Below are positions 17,487 through 25,425 of a stretch of DNA of 64,000 bases, in pieces. The DNA lies in assembly GCF_001274775.1 (NCBI RefSeq), contig NZ_LGUE01000004.1:170163-234162 (forward strand), in the 5' to 3' direction. This DNA is from Rossellomorea marisflavi (GTDB lineage: Bacteria; Bacillota; Bacilli; Bacillales; Bacillaceae_B). The notes under the pieces were generated by a model. The model saw only the letters and a program-made list of their open reading frames with translations. It ran no database searches and was not told the origin of the DNA. The position numbers and the translations under genes are program-made. Numbering within the stretch: the stretch's first letter is position 1; every line of letters starts with the position of its first letter.

Positions 17487-18368
17487 TTATTTTCCTTCCA
17501 GGCGACTGATGCGGACATCGAGGTCCGGGTGAGTCGAGAAGATGGAGGACTTTTTCTTATTATTGATCTTCAACGTGGCGATGGCGGTATCATCATTCCC
17601 TTTCATGCGCCCAGTGTAATCCTTCAGCATGCGGAGGGCATGAACCATCTTATCCTTACCTGCAAGATCCGCTCCGCCGCGGTCAGCATGGAATTCACGG
17701 TGACGGGAATACGCGAATACAACAAGGCTTCCAAGGATGGAGAACACGATCTGGAAGACAACCACGGCGATGAAGTGGACAATCGGCGCAAGTTCTTCTT
17801 TCACAAAACGTGTAGCGATCCAGGCTGCGACACGGGAAAGGAACACCACGAAGGTATTGACCACACCCTGCAGGAGGGTCATTGTCACCATATCACCGTT
17901 TGCCACGTGGGCAACCTCATGGGCGATGACACCTTCAACGGCATCGTCATCCATTTCATAAAGCAGTCCGGTCGATACGGCCACTAGTGATTTCTTCTTG
18001 GAAGGGCCTGTAGCAAAAGCATTCACTTCCGGTGAATCGTATATTCCTACTTCCGGCATATGTGTAAGACCTGCAGCCCTTGAAAGGCGGTGGACCTTCT
18101 CAACGACACTCTGCTCATCCGCCGTCAATGCCCCATTCGGGTCAAGGACACGGACATTCATCATGCGTTTGGCCATCCAACGGGACATAGCAAGTGAAAT
18201 GAATGAACCGGTGAAACCGATGATTGCACTGAAGATCAGCAGCGCAACCAGATTCAGACTACCATCCGAATTGATATAGCGTCCTGCACCTGTCAGTGAA
18301 AAAATGATACTGATGGTCAGAAGGACGAGTACGTTCGTCAACAGAAAATAAAATATGCGTTTACCCAT
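17487..18368 (-). CDS. htpX: Membrane metalloprotease HtpX
   Basis: HtpX is an M48 zinc protease of the cytoplasmic membrane that removes damaged membrane proteins. The 293-residue product has two N-terminal helices, the zinc motif '[13 protein letters not shown]' (HEXXH), further helices, and the third-ligand region '[19 protein letters not shown]'. I use the ATG at 18368 because the longer frame would start with TTG inside the palindrome at 18391-18406. It is a single-gene unit with its own promoter and possible operator. Confidence 0.94.
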   Translation of the reverse strand: MGKRIFYFLLTNVLVLLTISIIFSLTGAGRYINSDGSLNLVALLIFSAIIGFTGSFISLAMSRWMAKRMMNVRVLDPNGALTADEQSVVEKVHRLSRAAGLTHMPEVGIYDSPEVNAFATGPSKKKSLVAVSTGLLYEMDDDAVEGVIAHEVAHVANGDMVTMTLLQGVVNTFVVFLSRVAAWIATRFVKEELAPIVHFIAVVVFQIVFSILGSLVVFAYSRHREFHADRGGADLAGKDKMVHALRMLKDYTGRMKGNDDTAIATLKINNKKKSSIFSTHPDLDVRISRLEGK

Positions 18369-18390
18369 CGAGATCCTCACTCCTATTTTC

Positions 18391-18406
18391 AAGTTCAAAT
18401 GAACTT
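18391..18406. promoter_or_regulatory. Palindrome in the htpX leader, candidate operator
   Basis: AAGTTCA-AA-TGAACTT is a perfect inverted repeat just downstream of the expected htpX transcription start. B. subtilis htpX is known to be repressed (YkrK, Rok), so this may be a repressor site; no ykrK-like gene is visible here. Confidence 0.5.
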
Positions 18407-18418
18407 ATATATGAGTTT

Positions 18419-18447
18419 ATTATACTGTTTTTTCCTATAAAAGACAA
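18419..18447 (-). promoter_or_regulatory. htpX promoter
   Basis: On the minus strand TTGTCT (18447-18442) and TATAAT (18424-18419) are spaced 17 bp apart. Confidence 0.7.
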
Positions 18448-18472
18448 GAATAAAGTGCACACAAAACTTCGA

Positions 18473-18501
18473 TTGACGAGCCAGTTCCCAGTCGATACTA
18501 T
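18473..18501 (+). promoter_or_regulatory. Promoter of the DUF1836 gene
   Basis: TTGACG (18473-18478) and TACTAT (18496-18501) are spaced 17 bp apart, about 30 bp before the GTG start. Confidence 0.65.
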
Positions 18502-18533
18502 AGTAGAAGATAAAGCAAAGAAACGGAGCGATT

Positions 18534-19277
18534 GTGGTGGAGACCTACAAACTTACACGAAAAAACATGGCCGATCTTCTCATGGCCCTATCCGGACAGA
18601 TCTCCCTCAGTCCACAGGAAATCCTCATGGAAGCTTGGGGAACATGCGATCCTTCACAAGGAATGCCGTCCATATTGGTCAAGGTCCTCGACTCACCCAT
18701 CGGGAATACAGGATTCTCCCTGAATGAGATCGTATCCCTCGGAAATCAGATCGAGTTCACCAACTTCCCCCAGAGTACCGTACAAAACTGGGTGAAGCGG
18801 GATGTAAGGGCACTCATCGGATCCCCTCTCCACGGAAAAAAATATACGACGACCCAGGCCGCTATGCTCTTCATCGTAGAGGATCTGAAAGGATCCCTTG
18901 ATTTTGAGTCCATACGCGGGGTCCTCACCCTTGTATTCAATAATATAGAAGATCGCCATGATGACATCATCAATCCGATTGAACTGTACAGCGCCTATGC
19001 TTCTGTATTCGACCGCATCCATCATCACGCCCTCCCCACTGCTACCACCGCCGGGGACACTTCCGTCAATGAAGCGATCGACCAGTTCATACAGGAAGAG
19101 TGCAGGAGCCTGTTGCCCGCCCTGCAGGATGTGACAGAAGAAGATTTGACCGTCGTTTGGCATGTGCTGATCGTAGCCGCCATGACCGTCCAGTCTGCCT
19201 ACTATCAAGCGACGGCCAAGAACTACGTAAAAACTGCATTGGATCTTCGCCGGACAGTAGATCTGCCTGATCAATAA
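18534..19277 (+). CDS. DUF1836 protein, probable DNA-binding regulator
   Basis: The 247-residue product resembles DUF1836 proteins, which carry a MerR-like helix-turn-helix at the N-terminus. Here 'FSLNEIVSLGNQIEFTNFPQSTVQNWVKRDVRALIGSP' and 'KYTTTQAAMLFIVEDLKGSLDFESIRGVLTLVF' (about residues 60-130) form the recognition part. The C-terminal half is helical. ACGGAG precedes two adjacent GTG codons (18534 and 18537), either of which could be used. It is monocistronic and divergent from htpX, so control of htpX is possible but unproven. Confidence 0.75.
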   Translation: MVETYKLTRKNMADLLMALSGQISLSPQEILMEAWGTCDPSQGMPSILVKVLDSPIGNTGFSLNEIVSLGNQIEFTNFPQSTVQNWVKRDVRALIGSPLHGKKYTTTQAAMLFIVEDLKGSLDFESIRGVLTLVFNNIEDRHDDIINPIELYSAYASVFDRIHHHALPTATTAGDTSVNEAIDQFIQEECRSLLPALQDVTEEDLTVVWHVLIVAAMTVQSAYYQATAKNYVKTALDLRRTVDLPDQ

Positions 19278-19278
19278 A

Positions 19279-19331
19279 ACGAAGCGCCCCCACGATCCAG
19301 TCGACAGGACCATGGGGGCGCTTCGCACTTT
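19279..19331. terminator. Bidirectional terminator
   Basis: GAAGCGCCCCCA (19281-19292) pairs perfectly with TGGGGGCGCTTC (19313-19324), between convergent genes. Confidence 0.75.
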
Positions 19332-19349
19332 CTTCGTCCTCGATCTCCT

Positions 19350-19712
19350 TCAAAGGCCAAATCCGCCTTTGTTCAAATAGAGGACAATCAAGCTCAGAAT
19401 CAACAAAAGGAAGGGCATTCCCGACTTGGCAACCGGGTCCTTCACACGGAGGAGATGGGTGAAGATCGCACCCACCATCGTCACGGCCGCGAGCAGCGCT
19501 CCGATAGCCGCACAGGTTTCATTCCACAGCCCTGTGATCAGCAGGACTGCTGTGATGACTTCCACCACCCCAGTGAAGATCCGGAACCAAACCGGCATCC
19601 GGTATCGATGGAATTCATCCACCATCTGTTTCGATGTGAACTTCATCCACCCGAACATGAGAAATCCTGCACCAAGTAAAATCTGAAGGACCATGGCAAC
19701 CGTACCCATCAT
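19350..19712 (-). CDS. DoxX family membrane protein
   Basis: The 120-residue product has four membrane helices. It carries the DoxX-type pattern 'LGAGFLMFGWMKFTSKQMVDEFHRYRMPVWFRIFTGVVEVITAVLLITGLW'. Family members sit in the cytoplasmic membrane and some are linked to oxidative stress or quinone chemistry; the function here is not known. The start at 19712 follows a GGGAG site; a longer frame to 19811 would overlap the upstream gene. It is the last gene of a minus-strand run that includes two GNATs. Confidence 0.82.
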   Translation of the reverse strand: MMGTVAMVLQILLGAGFLMFGWMKFTSKQMVDEFHRYRMPVWFRIFTGVVEVITAVLLITGLWNETCAAIGALLAAVTMVGAIFTHLLRVKDPVAKSGMPFLLLILSLIVLYLNKGGFGL

Positions 19713-19807
19713 ATCCCGTCTCCCGCCCCATTGATTTTTCGATACCCAAAGAGGCATCTGATATATAGGTATGCCTGCAAGAGTGGATACATTCTCCAAG
19801 CCGGGTG

Positions 19808-20176
19808 TCACTTCACTTGTTCAAGGAACAGATAGTCTTCTCCCGTCACCATCTCGACTCGATGGGCCCTCTTCCCGTATGTGACGGTGTGGCCTTCTTT
19901 ATCCCGCTCTCTCCATCCCGCAGAAAGAAGCCTTATTTTATAGGATAGTGGGAGATCCCCTTCACGGGCAGCCGGTTTCCATTTGTAGTTTTTGATACTT
20001 TTCGTTTCATTCATCACATGTGCCGACACAGGGACAGGGAATCCCTGAAGGTCACCGGACCCCTTATACCCGAAGATCACAATCGACCCATATAACAGGA
20101 TCGACACGATCCCTAACGCTGAGAATCCCCATTTTAGTCTTGTTTTCCAGCTTCCATCCCACTTCACCTTTACCAT
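19808..20176 (-). CDS. Small membrane-anchored protein of unknown function
   Basis: The 122-residue product has one N-terminal membrane helix (about residues 16-36) after a basic start. A roughly 80-residue domain, probably extracytoplasmic, follows and is strand-rich. The start ATG overlaps the stop of the upstream GNAT by one base (TGATG), so the two are translationally coupled. I recognise no family. Confidence 0.65.
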   Translation of the reverse strand: MVKVKWDGSWKTRLKWGFSALGIVSILLYGSIVIFGYKGSGDLQGFPVPVSAHVMNETKSIKNYKWKPAAREGDLPLSYKIRLLSAGWRERDKEGHTVTYGKRAHRVEMVTGEDYLFLEQVK

Positions 20177-20598
20177 CAGTTCAGCCTTTTGACAAGGTAA
20201 TACTGCTGGTGGTCCGGTGTCGGATGTGACTCCACCATACCAGCTACAGTGTACCCAAGCTTCTGATAAAAGTGGGGGGCCTGAAAGCTGAACGAATCAA
20301 GCTGGATGAGCCTGCACTGGTTTTCCTTTGCAGCCTCTTCCATTTGACGGAGCAGATCTTGTCCATACCCCTTCCCCCTGAGCTTTTCATCGACCCAAAG
20401 AAAATCGATATGCAGATGATACCAGAAGATCGTACCGGTGATCCCGCCGAAGACAATTCCGTCATCATCTTTAAGCATGAAGCCCACCTGCTTCACAGGA
20501 TGCTTGACTTCATCCGGGAGCCTGTCCCTATTGTATTCGATCACCCTGCTTCGTATCAGGTCGCGTTCCTCCTGGTTCCATTGTGATGTGATATTCAT
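20176..20598 (-). CDS. GNAT family N-acetyltransferase
   Basis: The 140-residue product carries the GNAT fold, with the acetyl-CoA-binding motif A 'HIDFLWVDEKLRGKGYGQDLLRQMEE' followed by 'RLIQLDSFSFQAPHFYQKLGYTVAG'. The sequence 'FYQKLGY' is typical of motif B. I use the ATG at 20598, which has AAAGGGAGG 6 nt upstream. The substrate is unknown. It is coupled to the downstream membrane protein. Confidence 0.88.
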   Translation of the reverse strand: MNITSQWNQEERDLIRSRVIEYNRDRLPDEVKHPVKQVGFMLKDDDGIVFGGITGTIFWYHLHIDFLWVDEKLRGKGYGQDLLRQMEEAAKENQCRLIQLDSFSFQAPHFYQKLGYTVAGMVESHPTPDHQQYYLVKRLN

Positions 20599-20612
20599 CG
20601 ATGTCCTCCCTT

Positions 20613-21044
20613 TCATGAGCGAAGGCTCTTCACAAACCCTGTGCTCTTTGCCGTATACCCCATTCGTTCATAGAACCGGTGAGCGTCTTCACGCTCCGTG
20701 CGGTTCCCGCTGTTCAGTCCCATGCCGCTTGCCCCCAAGCTTTCCGCCAGGGTTTCCGCTTCTCTCAGTAGCTCCCCGCCGATGCCTTTATTCCTGATCG
20801 ATGGATCCACCACCAGGGCGATGACCCTCGCATACATCTCATCTTGAGTGTACAGATAGCCCGTATGGAAGCCGATCATTCCCACGACCCTGCCGTCGAG
20901 TTCCGCCACCAGTGTATAGTGATCCTCTTTCTCTACGATTTTTTCAAGCCGTCCACGCATCTGTTCAGATGTGGACGGATAGCCGAGAGAACCCATCAAA
21001 ACCGTAAGTCTCTCGTAATCTTTCATGTGTGCGTTCCGTATCAT
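20613..21044 (-). CDS. GNAT family N-acetyltransferase
   Basis: The 143-residue product has the GNAT motif A 'VIALVVDPSIRNKGIGGELLREAE' and motif B 'NRTEREDAHRFYERMGY'. This is close to the aminoglycoside 6'-acetyltransferase-like subgroup by pattern, but the substrate cannot be predicted. It starts with ATG at 21044 and ends next to the second GNAT, from which it is separate in sequence. Confidence 0.88.
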   Translation of the reverse strand: MIRNAHMKDYERLTVLMGSLGYPSTSEQMRGRLEKIVEKEDHYTLVAELDGRVVGMIGFHTGYLYTQDEMYARVIALVVDPSIRNKGIGGELLREAETLAESLGASGMGLNSGNRTEREDAHRFYERMGYTAKSTGFVKSLRS

Positions 21045-21119
21045 CTCACAGCCCCCCAGTATTATCCATTATACAGAGAGAGAATCGTATGATAAATACC
21101 GAGTTTCGGAGGACCACCC

Positions 21120-21914
21120 TTAGCCGTGGCGGAGATATACTTTTCTATGTTTGATCAGCCATTCGTTCAGGGAGAAAAGGACGGGGATCCAGACAGCCAC
21201 AAACAGTAACGTCCACGTGATACCGGACATCATTCCGTTTTCTTTCAGGACACTGGCAGCCTCTAGACTGAGGGAAGCAGGATTGAACAAATCAACTAGG
21301 GGATCCAATCCTGCAAGCATCCTGAATAGAAGCAGGATGACGATCGACACGAATGCCACAGAACCACTTCCCCGCAGGAGCGTGCTGACCGTCATGATCA
21401 CACTGAGGATGAACATGCCCCACACAAGATAAATCGAAAACGCCTTTATTCCTATACCCACATTCACTCCATCGAATAGATAATGGGAGTAGAACATGGA
21501 AGTTCCGAATCCCGCCATCATGCTGAAGGCAATCAAGCTATAGGCTGCCACCCATTTCCCTAATAGATAAGAGCGCAGGTTCAGAGGTCTCGTCATCATG
21601 AATGAAAGTATCCCCGATGCTTTTTCTCCCTGTATGATCCCCATGAACGAGAGGGAGATGATGATGAGTCCCATCTGATCGAACTGGGATGCGAGGGTGG
21701 CAGCGAGTATGGTGTTGCCGTCCAGTACAAATTTCGATGGATCCACGGTAACCCCCTGCTCTCCACCCATCATTTCAAGGATGGAAGGAAGATAATAGCT
21801 CGTTACAGGCTGCGTAGCCCCTAAAAGGATAAAGACGACCGGCAGCCAGATCCACTTATACTCCAATGCCATCTGCCTGCTTTCTTTCTTGAAAATGGTC
21901 CATGTATTATTCAT
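21120..21914 (-). CDS. ABC-2 type transporter permease (YxlG-like)
   Basis: The 264-residue permease has six membrane helices and the ABC-2 hallmark 'GIIQGEKASGILSFMMTRPLNLRSYLLGKW'. It is the membrane partner of the ATPase encoded just upstream (4 bp ATGA overlap). Together with the small protein at 22813-23052 it matches B. subtilis YxlEFG, a set found next to sigY in that species; no sigY-like gene is adjacent here. Probable exporter or self-protection system; the substrate is unknown. Confidence 0.85.
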   Translation of the reverse strand: MNNTWTIFKKESRQMALEYKWIWLPVVFILLGATQPVTSYYLPSILEMMGGEQGVTVDPSKFVLDGNTILAATLASQFDQMGLIIISLSFMGIIQGEKASGILSFMMTRPLNLRSYLLGKWVAAYSLIAFSMMAGFGTSMFYSHYLFDGVNVGIGIKAFSIYLVWGMFILSVIMTVSTLLRGSGSVAFVSIVILLLFRMLAGLDPLVDLFNPASLSLEAASVLKENGMMSGITWTLLFVAVWIPVLFSLNEWLIKHRKVYLRHG

Positions 21915-22816
21915 GACTTTGTCACCATCCTTATAAAGATCTCCTCCAGTGAATCGCGGCCCACTTCGAATTTGTGGATATCCACTGAGTGGTCCAGCGC
22001 TTCCTGCAAGAGTTTTCCTTTATCTTGAACTAGATCTTTGAGCAGGATACTCAAGCTTCTCCCTGTGACATTGACTGATTCGACAAACGGCAGCCCGGCA
22101 ACATGATTCAACCAGCCTCTTTCCATGGAAGCTGCATCCAAACGGATGATTTGCCGGGAGTACCGATCCAACAGGTCTTGGATCATGGCATCTTCCACCA
22201 TTTCTCCTTCCGTCATAATGACGAAGCGCTGACAGAGTTCCTCTGCGTCACTAAGAATATGCGTGGAGATGAGCAAGGTCGTTTGAGTTTTGATTTCTTC
22301 CAGGATCGAGAGCACTTCCCTTCTCCCGATAGGATCAAGGGCCGATACAGGTTCATCCATAATGACCAGAGAGGGCTTATGTAAAAGTGCCTGGGCAATT
22401 CCCAATCGTTGTTTCATCCCTCCTGAGAAGGTGGCGATGCGATCATTTGATCGTTTGGCAAGTCCAACCTTATTCAAAAGCGCGCCGATATCATGTTCCA
22501 GTACAGAGGGAGCCATACCGGATAGGCGTCCCATGAAAGCCAAGTGTTCACTGGCTGTCATCCATTCGTAGAAGGCGGGATACTGAGGGAGGTAGCCGAT
22601 TTCCTTTTTCATAGAAGAGATCGGCTTATCATTCAATAGAATCTCTCCCATGTCAGGTTCCTCCATACCCGTCATCAGTCGCATCAATGTTGACTTCCCT
22701 GCACCGTTCGGTCCAATCAGACCTGTGCAAGTCCCCGCATCCACCACCAACGAGAAAGGCTGGAGGGCAACATGACCCTTGTAGGTTTTACTCACATTCT
22801 TCACATCAAGTCTCAT
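21911..22816 (-). CDS. ABC transporter ATP-binding protein (YxlF-like)
   Basis: The 301-residue ATPase has Walker A 'GLIGPNGAGKSTLM', the Q-loop 'IGYLPQYPAFYEWMT', signature 'ATFSGGMKQRLGIAQALLH', Walker B 'LVIMDEPVSALDP' and the H-loop 'LLISTHILSDAEEL'. All catalytic elements are intact. I take the ATG at 22816; the longer open frame overlaps the upstream gene and has no ribosome site. It energises the permease encoded downstream. Confidence 0.92.
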   Translation of the reverse strand: MRLDVKNVSKTYKGHVALQPFSLVVDAGTCTGLIGPNGAGKSTLMRLMTGMEEPDMGEILLNDKPISSMKKEIGYLPQYPAFYEWMTASEHLAFMGRLSGMAPSVLEHDIGALLNKVGLAKRSNDRIATFSGGMKQRLGIAQALLHKPSLVIMDEPVSALDPIGRREVLSILEEIKTQTTLLISTHILSDAEELCQRFVIMTEGEMVEDAMIQDLLDRYSRQIIRLDAASMERGWLNHVAGLPFVESVNVTGRSLSILLKDLVQDKGKLLQEALDHSVDIHKFEVGRDSLEEIFIRMVTKS

Positions 22817-23052
22817 CTTCTCTTCCCCTCTTTCCGACCGAACACAAAGTAAAGGACAGGACCAATGGTATTCCCAAACACAATGATCAACACCCACATA
22901 CCCTTATGGTCCCTGAACTGCCTATTCTTATATAAATCTGCCATGGCCAATGCGATCAATATCAGACTGATGATCACGATCGGCAGGATCAGTGGCAATA
23001 AGGCCTCTATATCCAAAAAGGGAAGATCATCCAACCCATAATGTAATGTCAT
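22813..23052 (-). CDS. Phospholipase D-nuclease N-terminal domain protein (YxlE-like)
   Basis: The 79-residue protein has two membrane helices and the PLDc_N motif 'DHKGMWVLIIVFGNTIGPVLYFVFGRK'. This module occurs alone in many Bacillus small membrane proteins and as the N-terminus of cardiolipin synthases. Here it has no phospholipase part. It starts the YxlEFG-like operon and overlaps the ATPase start. Its role in the transporter is unknown. Confidence 0.85.
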   Translation of the reverse strand: MTLHYGLDDLPFLDIEALLPLILPIVIISLILIALAMADLYKNRQFRDHKGMWVLIIVFGNTIGPVLYFVFGRKEGKRR

Positions 23053-23069
23053 TTTCATCATCCTTTACG

Positions 23070-23091
23070 TTATCATTATTGATAATGATAA
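23070..23091. promoter_or_regulatory. Perfect palindrome over the exporter operon promoter
   Basis: TTATCATTAT-TG-ATAATGATAA is a perfect 10 bp inverted repeat that contains GATAAT-type units reminiscent of Fur boxes. It overlaps the -10 (TATCAT) of the minus-strand promoter. The binding protein is not known; Fur or the divergent regulator are candidates. Confidence 0.5.
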
Positions 23092-23107
23092 TTTAAAAGT
23101 AGAAGAA

Positions 23108-23136
23108 TTGCAATTCTTATTCTCATTTTTTATAAT
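23108..23136 (+). promoter_or_regulatory. Promoter of the divergent winged-helix gene
   Basis: TTGCAA (23108-23113) and TATAAT (23131-23136) are spaced 17 bp apart. The -35 lies within the palindrome AGAATTGCAATTCT (23104-23117). The -10 lies in TCTCATT...AATGAGA (23121-23140). Because TTGCAA is self-complementary it also serves a minus-strand promoter (TATCAT 17 bp away). Confidence 0.65.
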
Positions 23137-23169
23137 GAGATTACAAACCCCACGTAAAGGAGCCTACCA

Positions 23170-23715
23170 TTGAAAAATAAAGCCGAGTTGATGATGCATC
23201 CCGTCCGGATGAAAATATGCCAGGCGCTCATGAGGAACAAAGCAGCTGGCCTGACGCCTTTAGAAATGGTCAAAGTGATTGAAGATGTCCCGCAGGCCAC
23301 ACTTTATCGCCACATCCAGACCCTTGCCCATGCAGGGATCATCCGTGTGACCCGTGAGAAAAAAGTAAAGTCTGTTTCTGAAAAATATTATGTATTGAAT
23401 GAAGAGGAAGCCACCATTTCCAAAGAAGAATGGAAGGAAGCTTCAGGTGAGGAAAAGCTCCTCCACTTCTCTCGGTATCAGCTCATGGTGTCGGCTCAAT
23501 ATGAAGATTATCTGAAACAAATCGGAGACGATGAGGACAAAGCATCTTTTTCCATGGTTGAAATGAAATTGAGTGATGCCGAATACCAGAAATTGCAGAC
23601 GGAAATCGGGGAGATCGTGAAGAAATACTACACCGGCGCTACACAAGAAAAAAAGGATAGGGAACCACTGAGAACCATCGCCATCACGATGATTCCCGAT
23701 TCCCCATCCCACTAA
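23170..23715 (+). CDS. Winged-helix transcriptional regulator
   Basis: The 181-residue protein begins with an ArsR/PadR-like winged helix: 'MHPVRMKICQALM', 'TPLEMVKVIEDVPQATLYRHIQTLAHAGIIRVTRE' and the wing 'KKVKSVSEKYYVL'. The C-terminal 100 residues are helical, probably for dimerisation or ligand sensing. It starts with TTG (AAAGGAG 7 nt upstream). It is divergent from the YxlEFG-like exporter across a region with three palindromes, so control of that exporter and of itself is likely. Confidence 0.85.
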   Translation: MKNKAELMMHPVRMKICQALMRNKAAGLTPLEMVKVIEDVPQATLYRHIQTLAHAGIIRVTREKKVKSVSEKYYVLNEEEATISKEEWKEASGEEKLLHFSRYQLMVSAQYEDYLKQIGDDEDKASFSMVEMKLSDAEYQKLQTEIGEIVKKYYTGATQEKKDREPLRTIAITMIPDSPSH

Positions 23716-23717
23716 AA

Positions 23718-23750
23718 AAATGCGTGGGGCAATGAATACCCCACGCATTT
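23718..23750. terminator. Bidirectional terminator
   Basis: AAATGCGTGGGG pairs perfectly with CCCCACGCATTT around a 9 nt loop, between the convergent regulator and the 54-residue membrane protein. Confidence 0.85.
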
Positions 23751-23751
23751 C

Positions 23752-23916
23752 TTACAATCCGCCGCCGAACCAGCTATTTGCCTTGACCCTCTCTTCTTCT
23801 TGAAGCACCCGTTCCTGATCGTTCGCCACATCAAAGGAGGATTTCTCCCTTCGACCATTGATGAGGGCAGAGCCGAGACCGAATACGACAGCGACACCAA
23901 TGATGATCCATAACAT
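23752..23916 (-). CDS. Small membrane protein, 54 aa
   Basis: This short frame starts MLWIIIGVAVVFGLGSALIN (one membrane helix) and continues with a charged segment rich in E, R and K. It ends 'NSWFGGGL'. A strong GGGGAGGTG lies 8 nt before the ATG at 23916 and a terminator follows its stop, so it looks like a real gene. No family recognised. It would be a single-pass protein with a cytoplasmic tail. Confidence 0.7.
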   Translation of the reverse strand: MLWIIIGVAVVFGLGSALINGRREKSSFDVANDQERVLQEEERVKANSWFGGGL

Positions 23917-23985
23917 AAGATTTCACCTCCCCTTTGATACTCTTACTAGCATATACGATTCACGCGGTAAAAAGTTTCAATTTTC

Positions 23986-24582
23986 TCACTCTTTGTGTGA
24001 AGTATTTCCCTCCATGACAATTTCATACTTCCCTCCGCCCCCTTCGATGACCGTGAGGCTGGTGGCATGGATGAAAGGAGGAGACCACAGCTTGTCCAAT
24101 GGAAGTCCCTTTACATGGGCAAGCAGGGCTTTGATGAAGATGGAATGGGTCACGACGAGAATCGTTCCCTTATGAGCCTGGACCTTTTTCAAAAACGACT
24201 CCACGCGTTCCATGACCTGATTAAAGGTCTCTCCTGTTTCTGACTCATAGACATGTGGGTTGTTCCAGAACGTGTGAAAGCGTTCCGGATCGGCATTTCT
24301 CACTTCATCCTGTGTCCGTCCCTCCCAATCACCCATTCCGATTTCCCTCAAATCTTCATCGAATGTAATGAGCGCGTCGTCAACAATCAGCTCTGCCGTC
24401 TTCCTTGCCCGGCCAATCGGGCTTGAGTATACGGCCTCAAAGGAGACCCGCTTCAATACCTGAGCCAGGGCCAGGGCGTCTCCTTCTCCTTCCGGTGTTA
24501 AATCCGAGTCTTTCCACCCCTGCATCCGTTTCTCTCTATTCCAGTGTGTTTCCCCATGTCTAGTAATATATAATTTCACCAT
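23986..24582 (-). CDS. Histidine phosphatase family protein
   Basis: The 198-residue product belongs to the phosphoglycerate-mutase-like branch-1 phosphatases. The phosphorylated histidine lies in 'YITRHGETHWNREKRMQGW' (H9) and the second catalytic histidine in 'ILVVTHSIFIKAL'. It also has 'SPIGRARKTAEL' and the acid 'REIGMGDWEGRT'. Broad-specificity phosphatases such as PhoE are the nearest kind; the true substrate is unknown. The next gene upstream on this strand ends 3 bp away (24586), so the two probably form one unit. Confidence 0.9.
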   Translation of the reverse strand: MVKLYITRHGETHWNREKRMQGWKDSDLTPEGEGDALALAQVLKRVSFEAVYSSPIGRARKTAELIVDDALITFDEDLREIGMGDWEGRTQDEVRNADPERFHTFWNNPHVYESETGETFNQVMERVESFLKKVQAHKGTILVVTHSIFIKALLAHVKGLPLDKLWSPPFIHATSLTVIEGGGGKYEIVMEGNTSHKE

Positions 24583-24585
24583 ATG

Positions 24586-25026
24586 TCACAGCTCCAATTC
24601 GTAGTGGAGAAAGGTTTGATCCTGGCGGTACCCATTCTTTTCATACAGCCTGCGCGCCGTTTCATTGTCAGGTGCTGTGCTGAGGCAGATGGAAGCAGCC
24701 CCCGTTTCCCCGGCAAACGCCCTCGCCTTATGAAGCAGGGCCTCTCCGACTCCAGCCCCCCGGGCTTCTTCAGACACATAAAGATCGTTAAGGATCCATG
24801 CCTTTTTCATGCCGATGGAGGTGAATGTCGGATAAAGTTGAGTGAATCCAACTATTCCGCGATCATCACCTGCAAGAAAAATCACAGAGTCCCCTGTTGT
24901 TAGACGCTCTTGAATGAATGTTTTTGCGCCTTCGGGATTAGACGGTTGCTTGTAAAAGATACGGTATTCATTGAATAGGTGTGCGACTGATTCAAGGTCG
25001 CTCAGTGTTGCTTTCTTGATGTTCAT
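24586..25026 (-). CDS. GNAT family N-acetyltransferase
   Basis: The 146-residue product has the GNAT core: motif A 'ILNDLYVSEEARGAGVGEALLHKARAFA' and motif B 'TAPDNETARRLYEKNGYRQD'. The pattern is close to diamine/aminoglycoside-type acetyltransferases but the substrate is not known. It lies 3 bp upstream of the phosphatase gene. Confidence 0.9.
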   Translation of the reverse strand: MNIKKATLSDLESVAHLFNEYRIFYKQPSNPEGAKTFIQERLTTGDSVIFLAGDDRGIVGFTQLYPTFTSIGMKKAWILNDLYVSEEARGAGVGEALLHKARAFAGETGAASICLSTAPDNETARRLYEKNGYRQDQTFLHYELEL

Positions 25027-25103
25027 GGAAATCTCCCCTTCTCTCTTAGTAGTTAAAGTTTACCATCCCTACCCTTTTGGTTCATTTCTTTTTCAAAATA
25101 TAG

Positions 25104-25414
25104 GTTGGGACAAAACCAAAGAGGTGCCATTTCATGACGAACATCATCAATATAAGTTCTTAATGCCGCTTATGATTTCCGTGCAAGACTTCGCTTTCCG
25201 CGGGTAGCCCGTGAGCCTCCTCGGCAAGCCTGCGGGGTCTCACATCAGCTACTCTTCCCGCAGGAGTCTGCGTCTTGCACTCCAATCAACCGCTGGAAAC
25301 AATGAAATACACATGTTGTTTACGAACAAATCAAAAACCCGAATTCATATGCCTGTTTATTGGCCAATGAATTCGGGTTTCCCTATGACTAAGACATGTT
25401 TGCCCCAGCCCCGT
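25104..25414. repeat. Intergenic MITE-like repeat, copy B
   Basis: This is the second copy of the element described at 5396-5700, in the same orientation. The left end reads GGTTGGGACAAAACC and the right end is the complement of a GGCTGGGGCAAAC-type sequence. It has the 100 bp palindromic block at 25181-25280 (GTGCAAGAC / GTCTTGCAC) and the hairpin at 25335-25380 with arms AAACCCGAATTCAT. It occupies the gap between the end of rlmD and the start of the GNAT gene, both on the minus strand. Confidence 0.8.
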
Positions 25415-25425
25415 TCCTTATCAAG

